Shown: piece after piece, positions 1 to 5,660 of the stretch
Position numbering within the stretch: the first letter of the stretch is position 1
Layout of the letters: each line of letters begins with the position of its first letter
Assembly (NCBI GenBank): GCA_018821745.1
Contig: JAHJLU010000643.1
Span: forward strand, 1 to 6,400
Length of the DNA: 6,400 nt
Source: Myxococcota bacterium
Lineage (GTDB): Bacteria; Myxococcota_A; Polyangia; HGW-17
Direction of reading: 5' to 3'
Made by a program: the position numbers and the translations under genes
The notes under the pieces: generated by a model
Database searches by the model: none
What the model was told of the DNA's origin: nothing
The model's input: the letters and a program-made list of their open reading frames with translations, nothing else

Positions 1-1353
1 AACATGGACGGTCTCCCCGAGATTGTCTGGGGTACGACGGTCTACGACGTCTTTGGACAGGTGATCTGCGCGGGAGTGGGAGGCGGCACCGGCGGCCACA
101 GCAGCGCCACCCGCGCCATCAGCACCGTCGCCGACCTCGACAATGACGGCTACATGGAGATAATCGCGGGCAACACGGTTTACGAACACGACTGCACACT
201 GCGCTGGCAGAGCACGGCGCAGGATGGATACGCCGCCGTGGCCGACATCTACGATACCAATGGTCTCCCCATCCTCGACGGCGTCCCCGAGATCGTGCTG
301 GTGGGATACGGCAATGTCTACGTTCTCGACTCCACCGACGGGACTATCCTGTGGGGACCCGAGCCCATCCCGGGCGGGCAGAACAAAGGCGGAGCACCTG
401 TTGTCGCAGACTTCGACGGTGATGGTCTCCCGGAAATTGGTACCGCGGGCGGTGCTTACATGATCGTGTACGATCCCTATGATGCGACACCCATCCTGTG
501 GATGCAGCCCACCAAGGACACCTCCTCTGCCATCACGGGCTGCACTGTCTTCGACTTCGAGGCCGACGGCATGGCGGAGATTATCTACACCGACGAGTGC
601 TTCGTTTACATTTATCGTGGTTCCGATGGCTCCATCCTCTTCAAGGAGTCCAACAACACACGAACCCACAACGAATACCCCATCGTCGTCGATGTGGACG
701 GCGACGGCAACTCCGAGCTTCTGGTCACTTCCAACGTCTGTGTCTGGGCGTGCGACGCAGAGCCCGGCTGGACCGGTCCCGCCAAGCGGGGAATCACGGT
801 TTACGGCGACGCCGACTACAACTGGGTGCGCACGCGGAAGATCTGGAACCAGCACGCCTACCACGTCACCAATATCAATGACAACGGCACCATCCCCATC
901 CCCGAGGTCCGCAACTGGACGGTCCCCGGGCTCAACAACTTCCGCCAGAATGTTCAGACCTGGGGTGTCCACAACGCACCCAACCTCGCCCCCGAGATGT
1001 TCGGCGGCGACGTGCGCTACTGCCAGAGCGGCACCATAACCCTGGGCCTCATGGTAGAGAACAAGGGCAGCCGCGGCGTCCCCAGTGGCGTCAACGTGAG
1101 CTTCTTCCGAGTTCATGACGACGACAGCCGCGAGTACCTTGGAACCGTTCAGACCCAGGGCGGGCTGCTCCCGGGCATGTCGGAATACGTGGAGTATGAT
1201 TGGGCCACGGTCGTGGAAGATCCCCCGGTCAACGACTATCGCTTTGTGGTGCTGGTCGACGACCCGGACTTCGGCGAGGTGGCCGTTCACGAGTGCCTCG
1301 AGACCGATAATGAATCATCAATCATAGAGGTCACATGCAACGTCGTGGATTGA
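1..1353 (+). CDS. FG-GAP/VCBS repeat exoprotein with CARDB-like C-terminus (5' partial)
   Basis: This is the C-terminal part of a large, probably secreted or surface protein. Numbering from the Met codon at position 4, at least four calcium-loop motifs of the FG-GAP type (DxDxDGxxE) are visible, at residues 44-52, 136-144, 184-192 (variant, Glu at 186) and 230-238. They alternate with strands such as VYVLDSTDGTILW, as in a beta-propeller. A block with IWNQHAYHVTNINDNG (residues 280-295) follows, then a CARDB-like adhesion domain at about 327-445 (ENKGSRGVPSGVNVSFF, then ETDNESSIIEV). The frame is open to the window edge and the first visible residues (N-M-DGLPE) are the tail of another calcium loop. 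There is no signal peptide or Shine-Dalgarno, so the true start lies upstream. No membrane anchor is visible at the C-terminus. Such proteins usually act outside the cell in adhesion or matrix binding; the ligand here is unknown. The fold call is strong, the role is inference. Confidence 0.85.
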   Translation, partial: NMDGLPEIVWGTTVYDVFGQVICAGVGGGTGGHSSATRAISTVADLDNDGYMEIIAGNTVYEHDCTLRWQSTAQDGYAAVADIYDTNGLPILDGVPEIVLVGYGNVYVLDSTDGTILWGPEPIPGGQNKGGAPVVADFDGDGLPEIGTAGGAYMIVYDPYDATPILWMQPTKDTSSAITGCTVFDFEADGMAEIIYTDECFVYIYRGSDGSILFKESNNTRTHNEYPIVVDVDGDGNSELLVTSNVCVWACDAEPGWTGPAKRGITVYGDADYNWVRTRKIWNQHAYHVTNINDNGTIPIPEVRNWTVPGLNNFRQNVQTWGVHNAPNLAPEMFGGDVRYCQSGTITLGLMVENKGSRGVPSGVNVSFFRVHDDDSREYLGTVQTQGGLLPGMSEYVEYDWATVVEDPPVNDYRFVVLVDDPDFGEVAVHECLETDNESSIIEVTCNVVD

Positions 1354-1402
1354 TTTTCACCATCCACAATCTCCACACTCGATATCACCGCGAATGAGCG
1401 GG

Positions 1403-1408
1403 TATAAA
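1403..1408 (+). promoter_or_regulatory. possible -10 element for the small basic exported protein
   Basis: TATAAA lies about 50 bases upstream of the ATG at 1460, in an AT-rich spacer between two GC-rich genes. It would give a leader of roughly 45 bases. No good -35 hexamer lies at the right distance. A second TATAAA at 1437-1442 is too close to the Shine-Dalgarno to serve as the promoter. This is weak evidence that the gene is transcribed separately from the FG-GAP gene. Confidence 0.2.
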
Positions 1409-1447
1409 AACACTTACGGATCATCGTTTTTGGGCATATAAAAAGCC

Positions 1448-1453
1448 AGGAGG
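1448..1453 (+). promoter_or_regulatory. strong Shine-Dalgarno, AGGAGG
   Basis: AGGAGG lies six bases before the ATG at 1460. This fixes the start of the 182-residue protein and predicts efficient translation. It is the strongest ribosome binding site in the window. Confidence 0.8.
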
Positions 1454-1459
1454 TTTGAT

Positions 1460-2008
1460 ATGAAATGGGTAAATTATTTGTTTGTCGCTGGGCTGATGTC
1501 TCTTCAGTTTGTCGCCATTGGAACCAGTGACGGAAAACCTGGCAGTCCCCGGGCGGGCTCTTCTGTTCACAAAGGAAAGAGTGCAACGCAGATCATAAAG
1601 GGGTTTATGAATCCCAAAACCGACACTGTCAAACTCACCATGGCATTACAGCCAAGTGAACATGACCTCAGAGCGGTATTCAAGTCACCGGCGGATGCGA
1701 AAAAGGCCGCAGCCTATTATCGTAAAATGTATGGCACCATAAGGGGGCGGGGGATCGGACCCAAGCCGGGGCAAACCGAAGTTGTCATCTTCAAGGCAAC
1801 CAGCAAAGATTTACAGATGCAGAGAGGGGCGAGCAAGCATTTCCCCGGCGGGTACAAACGCATCGCCGCCAAGCTCAGGAAGGGCCTTACCCTCTATCGC
1901 TGGAAATATCTCGAGAGAGGCAAAAAATATGGAATGTCCTTTGACGGACTCCTTAAAGTCAAGGGGAAGTGGATCTTTATCCCCAAGCCCTTCCGAGCAC
2001 TGCGCTAG
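1460..2008 (+). CDS. small basic exported protein of unknown function
   Basis: 182 residues, not recognised as a named family. A hydrophobic stretch at residues 5-20 (YLFVAGLMSLQFVAIG) after Lys2 looks like a signal peptide; cleavage is plausible near residues 20-25. It has no lipobox and no cysteines. The mature part is strikingly basic, with 37 Lys/Arg against 9 Asp/Glu in the whole protein. Recognisable blocks are QPSEHDLRAVF (65-75), PKPGQTEVVIFKATSKDL (101-118), FPGGYKRIAAKL (128-139) and FDGLLKVKGKWIFIPKPF (161-178). The last resembles the closing strands of small alpha+beta domains of unknown function found in uncharacterised exported proteins; that comparison is from memory. It starts 107 bases after the FG-GAP gene and its base composition looks more AT-rich than its neighbours. 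It may act in the periplasm or at the surface, but no function can be assigned. Confidence 0.8.
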   Translation: MKWVNYLFVAGLMSLQFVAIGTSDGKPGSPRAGSSVHKGKSATQIIKGFMNPKTDTVKLTMALQPSEHDLRAVFKSPADAKKAAAYYRKMYGTIRGRGIGPKPGQTEVVIFKATSKDLQMQRGASKHFPGGYKRIAAKLRKGLTLYRWKYLERGKKYGMSFDGLLKVKGKWIFIPKPFRALR

Positions 2009-2137
2009 GCAATTGCCAACTCGGCGCAATTTCAATAAACAGGGTGGAAACCAACGGTTACTTTGGTTCAGTCGATCAACCGTGTCTCTGTGGCAAACCC
2101 CTCAGAACAGCCATGCGAATTGGTGGCGGCGGTAGAA

Positions 2138-2752
2138 CTACTGTGCGGAGGGCAGCTCGGCCTTGAGCCGCACGGGGGTGTGTTTTGAGGGGATTTTCCC
2201 CTCTATGCCCCGGTAAACGGCCCGCACGGCGTCCATATCTTTTTTGATATCACCCGTTGGAATGAAGCTGTATCCCAGAGTGGCCACCTTGTTGGTAAAA
2301 TCAAGGGAACCACACACGATGGGGACCCGGGCCCTGAGGGCCATATAATAAAAGCCCGACCGCCAGTGCTCCCTCAGGGAGCGTGTTCCGGGGGGACTCA
2401 CGGCGATAACCAGCTTGTCAGCGGCGCTGAATCTTTGGGCGATCTGCTCAACCACGCCGTGGGAGGAGGACCGAACAACGGGAATGCCGCCAAGCCACCG
2501 AAAAAATGGACCAAAGGGAGGAACAAAGAGGGAGTCCTTGCCCAGCCATGAAACAGAGAGGCGGGCGGCATACACGGACGCGAGGGTGAAGGGCAGATCC
2601 CAGTTGCTGGTGTGGGGTGCACCGATGAGGATATACCGACCACCCGCGGGGGCCTCACCTTCCAGCCGCCAGCCCGCCACCCTGAGCCACAGTTTTCCCG
2701 CCAGATGGGGTAACAGTCCACATCGAGGTCCGTCATGATCAGTAATTGCCAT
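2138..2752 (-). CDS. PlsC-like lysophospholipid acyltransferase family protein
   Basis: 204 residues, a compact member of the LPLAT/PlsC acyltransferase superfamily, which transfers fatty acyl groups to lysolipids or related acceptors at the inner membrane. The catalytic HX4D motif is present as H47-TSNW-D52. Motif II is FRWLGGIPVVR (84-94), motif III is SPPGTRS (119-125) and motif IV is VPIV (143-146). The sequence WRSGFYYMALRARVPIV followed by a Lys, then PTGDIKKDM (165-173), matches the short soluble-looking subgroup rather than classical PlsC. Motif III has Pro121 where Glu is usual (PEGTR). No long transmembrane helix is visible. The start is supported by AAGGA nine bases upstream of the ATG. 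It follows the 499-residue lipoprotein gene by 40 bases on the same strand, so the two are probably cotranscribed. The true acyl acceptor cannot be told from sequence; it could be a phospholipid, ornithine lipid or another amphiphile. Confidence 0.85.
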   Translation of the reverse strand: MAITDHDGPRCGLLPHLAGKLWLRVAGWRLEGEAPAGGRYILIGAPHTSNWDLPFTLASVYAARLSVSWLGKDSLFVPPFGPFFRWLGGIPVVRSSSHGVVEQIAQRFSAADKLVIAVSPPGTRSLREHWRSGFYYMALRARVPIVCGSLDFTNKVATLGYSFIPTGDIKKDMDAVRAVYRGIEGKIPSKHTPVRLKAELPSAQ

Positions 2753-2792
2753 GTGTACTCATCCTTTTTGGTACAACCAACTGAAGAGAAGA

Positions 2793-4292
2793 TCAGGGGC
2801 AGCTTGTATCGCGGAAGGTGTTGTCGGCGTAATCTTCGAAGGTGCCAGTGAACCATGTGCCACTCTCGGGTCCCGCCATGACACCATTTACCGTGAAGAG
2901 GAATTCCATTTGCGCCGTCTCGAAAACTTCACCGGAGACATAGGTCACCTCTTCGGTCTCCATCTCGGGGCAGTTGTATGGGCGGAACGGGTCAAGGGCA
3001 GCGATGTTGAAGGCATACCGGGCATTGTTGCCCTTGTAATCCACAAAATCAACGTATTCATCCTGGAAATCTTCTCCATTGAACCGATACCAGACACGGA
3101 CATCCAAAATCTGCCAGAGATCGGGATTCCCCTGGTCCGTTATGCCCTCTTGCCATACCTCGAAACAGACATTGCCGGCGATGGCGCGCTGCCTCGCCCA
3201 GGTACCATAGTCAAAGGAGTCCCCCAGGGAGGAACCATCGGCACAGGGCACCGAGCTGGCGCGGGAGATATTGAGGAAGTAATTGCCCATCCAGCCGGGA
3301 CCACTCATAACGGGGAAAGCGTAATTATCGCCGTTATTGCTGTCCCAATCCTGGCACTCGGCACCACCGAGGGTTGAGTTCCAGAACCACACCTCCATGG
3401 TCCGGGCTCCTGCGGGGACATTGAAACTAACGGGCACCGCGAAACTCTCGGTCGTGGGGGTTCCCATATTGCTCACAAAGTCGCGGACCGAACCTTCAAC
3501 AACTTCTCCCCCGGGGAGGAAGCGGGCAAAGGCTCTCAGATCCCAGGCGGGATAGCCGTTGTGGGTTCCACGACAGGTGGCAAGCCTGTCGAGCACGTAG
3601 TTGATCTCCACGGTGCCGCCTTCAACGAGATTGCCGCTCACGGTGGTCGTGTAATCCCCGTTGAAGTTCAGGACAGCTGCTGGCCGGGCCTCCTCTGCAT
3701 CGAAAGCGGGATTTGTTTCCACCAGCGAGCAGATAAGGGGTTCGGATGCGATGCTCCAGTTGTTGTCCAGGGTCAGCAGATAGTTGTCAAAGTCCCCCCC
3801 GTTGCGGTTATGATCGAAGAGTCGATCCCCATTGGAGAGATGGATGAAGGGGATCAACTCCACAATACTCCTGGAGAGAGCGGTCCCGCTCATTCCGGGC
3901 CCGGGGAGATAGCCCCCCAGCTCAAATTCACACCGCTGAAATCCTGACCGGGCACCTTCCACGGGGAGACAGGATGCCTCATACCATTCTCCGGCGAGGC
4001 CGCTGTGAAAGGCTATTTTCGGGGTCCCTCCCCCGGATAGAGCAGTCTGGGCCACATCCAGAGTCCCGAACCAGATATAGGAATGACCGTCGTCAATATA
4101 TCCGCCCATGCCGTTGGTACGACGCCCCACGTCCAGGAGCACAATACTGCAGTCGTGGTCGGAGATGTCATTCCCCGAGTATCCTCCAATAACCGGAGCC
4201 GGCATAATGGGGTACTTATCCGTGGAGGACTCTCCCCCGCATGCGGTGAAAAAAACAAACGAAAACATTATATATACCGAATAATTCTTCAT
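2793..4292 (-). CDS. Cys-rich outer-envelope lipoprotein with DUF6209-like domain
   Basis: 499 residues. The N-terminus has one Lys, a hydrophobic segment and a lipobox ending FTAC, so Cys18 is the probable lipidated residue, followed by a flexible GGESSTDKYP linker. The mature protein looks all-beta and contains ten further cysteines (48, 108, 121, 188, 240, 313, 350, 376, 441, 498), an even number that suggests disulfides in the periplasm or outside. Residues of about 207-328 resemble DUF6209, a domain I recall from myxobacterial secreted proteins: the marks are DRLATCRG (235-242), AFAVPV-like strands, VPAGARTMEVWFWN (292-305) and a DWDSNNGDNYAFPV segment (315-328). A second beta region (about 370-499) contains CFEVWQ and VWYRFNG. 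The start has TCCT on the plus strand (AGGA on the coding strand) seven bases away. It heads a probable operon with the acyltransferase 40 bases downstream. No enzymatic motif is seen; the biological role is unknown and the DUF6209 match is from memory. Confidence 0.85.
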   Translation of the reverse strand: MKNYSVYIMFSFVFFTACGGESSTDKYPIMPAPVIGGYSGNDISDHDCSIVLLDVGRRTNGMGGYIDDGHSYIWFGTLDVAQTALSGGGTPKIAFHSGLAGEWYEASCLPVEGARSGFQRCEFELGGYLPGPGMSGTALSRSIVELIPFIHLSNGDRLFDHNRNGGDFDNYLLTLDNNWSIASEPLICSLVETNPAFDAEEARPAAVLNFNGDYTTTVSGNLVEGGTVEINYVLDRLATCRGTHNGYPAWDLRAFARFLPGGEVVEGSVRDFVSNMGTPTTESFAVPVSFNVPAGARTMEVWFWNSTLGGAECQDWDSNNGDNYAFPVMSGPGWMGNYFLNISRASSVPCADGSSLGDSFDYGTWARQRAIAGNVCFEVWQEGITDQGNPDLWQILDVRVWYRFNGEDFQDEYVDFVDYKGNNARYAFNIAALDPFRPYNCPEMETEEVTYVSGEVFETAQMEFLFTVNGVMAGPESGTWFTGTFEDYADNTFRDTSCP

Positions 4293-4464
4293 GATGGTTT
4301 CCTATTGACACCGCCTCGGTGGAAAACTCGGTTTCATCAGATTTCCACAAAGTTCATGGTTACAAGTGCAACGCGTATTAGCACCCTTTGCCCCACATTT
4401 CAAGACACTATCATTCTTTTCGCGAGCCGGCGAAAGGGGGGCTCAGCGTGAGGCGAGAACACCG
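4293..4464. other. intergenic spacer, leader of the lipoprotein operon
   Basis: This 172-base spacer lies between the GNAT stop and the lipoprotein start, both on the minus strand. It holds the lipoprotein Shine-Dalgarno (complement of 4300-4303), a short hairpin CACCG-CCT-CGGTG at 4309-4321 just upstream of it, and a second hairpin TTTCGC/GCGAAA at 4418-4435. The second has no U-run in either direction, so it is not a convincing terminator. No clear -35/-10 pair was found, and no gene is supported here. Confidence 0.4.
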
Positions 4465-5025
4465 TTACAGCCGCTTCTCCAAGCGGATATCCTCGTGGTA
4501 CTGATTCTGCCACCAGGTAAACTCCGGGATTCGTCCTATCTCTTCAAATCCCGAGGATTGATAGAGCCGCAGCGCCCGCTTGTTGTGGGCGAAGACACCC
4601 AGTTCAATCCTCAGACAGCCCATCTCTCTGGCCAGCTCCTCACCCCACTTCATGGCCAGCCTGCCAAGCCCGTGACCCCTCGCGCGAGCGTCCCCGATGA
4701 CCAGGCTCATCCAGAATGTTCCCATGTCGTGCTTGTAGAGGTGGGGCGGATCGATGGTGCCGGAAATAAACCCCACGGGCACATCTTCCTGCTCCAGATA
4801 GAAAAAGAACTGGTTCTCCCGCTGTGTGGTGGAAAAGACCTTGCTCTGGATTTCCTCTTTTGTGAAATGGAGCGTCTCATAGGCATGGGCATCGGCGACC
4901 ACGTGCTGCAGATGCCTTATGGTAATATCATTCTCCCAGTTGTAGAGCAACTCGAGCAACCAGGGCGGCAAATTAAGCCGCAGCGAAAGCGTTCTCTCCT
5001 GGTGGCGCTTCAAGATATACCGCAT
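4465..5025 (-). CDS. GNAT family N-acetyltransferase
   Basis: 186 residues, the usual length for a single-domain GCN5-related (GNAT) acetyltransferase, which moves the acetyl group of acetyl-CoA to an amine. The N-terminal segment LLYNWENDITIRHL (26-39) is typical of the RimJ/RimL-like branch. The acetyl-CoA pyrophosphate loop is R114-ARGHGLG-R122, matching the R/QxxGxG/A motif A after strand WMSLVIGD (105-112). Motif B is ELGVFAHNKRALRLYQSSGF (141-160), with Asn148 and Tyr155 in the expected places. The substrate (ribosomal protein N-terminus, amino acid, antibiotic or polyamine) cannot be predicted. The ATG is the first one after an in-frame TGA, so it is the likely start, but no Shine-Dalgarno precedes it: the eleven bases upstream read as pyrimidine-rich TACTATCCACCC-like sequence. 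Translation may be weak or leader-dependent. It is transcribed away from the YHS lipoprotein gene and is separated from the lipoprotein gene ahead of it by 172 bases, so it probably has its own promoter. Confidence 0.88.
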   Translation of the reverse strand: MRYILKRHQERTLSLRLNLPPWLLELLYNWENDITIRHLQHVVADAHAYETLHFTKEEIQSKVFSTTQRENQFFFYLEQEDVPVGFISGTIDPPHLYKHDMGTFWMSLVIGDARARGHGLGRLAMKWGEELAREMGCLRIELGVFAHNKRALRLYQSSGFEEIGRIPEFTWWQNQYHEDIRLEKRL

Positions 5026-5206
5026 GGGTGGATAGTAGATTCTTTTTCATCAACAGTACAGCACAGTTTAGCCATGCCACCATTTTTCACAGCACGCCTC
5101 GCCCGTGATTGCCATCAAAGGATTTTAGGTGGGCCACAGGCCATTTTATGGTAATCATGGACCGAGTATATTGCGCTGTTTCCTCGCAGCAAAGGAGAGA
5201 CCACCC
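5026..5206. promoter_or_regulatory. divergent intergenic region between GNAT and the YHS lipoprotein
   Basis: This 181-base region must carry the start signals of both divergent genes. On the plus strand TATATT at 5167-5172 is a five-of-six match to a -10 box, 35 bases before the lipoprotein ATG, but the -35 position is poor. On the minus strand no good pair was found. A small GGCC-ACA-GGCC hairpin lies near 5132-5142. No operator repeat was recognised. Confidence 0.35.
5193..5197 (+). promoter_or_regulatory. Shine-Dalgarno that decides the YHS lipoprotein start
   Basis: AGGAG sits nine bases before the ATG at 5207. The reading frame is open further upstream to a GTG at 5129, but that extension has no ribosome binding site and would bury the signal peptide. 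The site therefore supports the shorter, exported product. Confidence 0.7.
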
Positions 5207-5620
5207 ATGAGAATGCTTATACCCGCTCTGCTTTTCTTCACTCTGGCAATCATGACCCCCTCGTGTAAAAAATCCGGGGATGACTCCGACGCCACCAAAA
5301 CACCACAGCCCATGACCGCCCCCGGACAAAAATCCATGACGGCGGTGAACGTGGAAGAGCCTCATGTCCCATGCGGACGCCACGGTTCCACTGCCAAGCA
5401 CACGGGGGAGCTTTTCCCAAGCGTCTTCAAGACACCTCCCAAGCCCGGAATCAAGGTCAGTTGCCCCATCAAGGGAGAGACCTTCGTCCTCACCGACAAG
5501 CACCCCAGAACCGTGTACAAGGGCAAAACCTACATCTTCGGCTGCAACGGCTGCAAACGGATCTTTTTGCGGGATCCTGAAGCCGCGCTGAAGAAGTACA
5601 CTTTCAAGGAAGCCCTCTGA
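5207..5620 (+). CDS. YHS-like metal-binding lipoprotein
   Basis: 137 residues from the ATG at 5207, chosen because AGGAG lies nine bases upstream and because it puts a hydrophobic signal sequence (MLIPALLFFTLAIM) at the N-terminus. Cys20 in the sequence TPSC, followed by KKSGDDSD, looks like a lipidation site, although Thr at -3 and Pro at -2 are atypical of a lipobox. A low-complexity linker (21-48) leads to PCGRHG (55-60), then a YHS/TRASH-like module at about 84-130: SCPIKGETF (85-93), HP (99-100), VYKGKTYIFGCNGCKRIF (103-120) and DPEAALKKY (123-131). The Cys86, Cys113 and Cys116 set is suited to binding a soft metal ion or a haem- or sulfur-related ligand; Cys56 and His59 may add to it. 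YHS domains are often found next to metal transporters, reductases and cytochrome proteins. The gene precedes the DUF362 gene by 40 bases, so both are probably one operon. Function is inferred from domain type only. Confidence 0.8.
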   Translation: MRMLIPALLFFTLAIMTPSCKKSGDDSDATKTPQPMTAPGQKSMTAVNVEEPHVPCGRHGSTAKHTGELFPSVFKTPPKPGIKVSCPIKGETFVLTDKHPRTVYKGKTYIFGCNGCKRIFLRDPEAALKKYTFKEAL

Positions 5621-5645
5621 TCCGGGACAACTGCGCGCACGTCCC

Positions 5646-5654
5646 AGGAAAGGA
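5646..5654 (+). promoter_or_regulatory. Shine-Dalgarno of the DUF362 gene
   Basis: AGGAAAGGA ends six bases before the ATG at 5661 and lies in the 40-base spacer after the YHS lipoprotein stop. It fixes the start of the DUF362 protein. No terminator-like hairpin separates the two genes, which supports cotranscription. Confidence 0.7.
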
Positions 5655-5660
5655 CACAAT

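Noticed and set aside
2008..2017. Perfect palindrome GGCAATTGCC at the stop of the small basic protein
   Set aside because: It is ten bases, has no loop and no U-tract, and overlaps the stop codon. It is too short to call a terminator or an operator.
2054..2083. Inverted repeat ACGGTT/AACCGT in the convergent gap as a bidirectional terminator
   Set aside because: The stem is six pairs with an 18-base loop and no adjacent T-run on either strand.
2751..3377. A 208-codon open frame on the plus strand
   Set aside because: It is antisense to the C-terminal part of the lipoprotein gene, whose lipobox, Shine-Dalgarno and beta-rich sequence are convincing. The antisense product resembles no family.
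4418..4435. Hairpin TTTCGC-loop-GCGAAA as a terminator for the GNAT gene
   Set aside because: The stem is only six pairs, half of them A-T, and no U-run follows on the minus strand (the bases read AAGAATGA). It may be chance.
4366..5154. A 262-codon open frame on the plus strand
   Set aside because: It lies almost wholly antisense to the GNAT gene, which has clear acetyl-CoA motifs. Its translation shows no domain, and it has no ribosome binding site.
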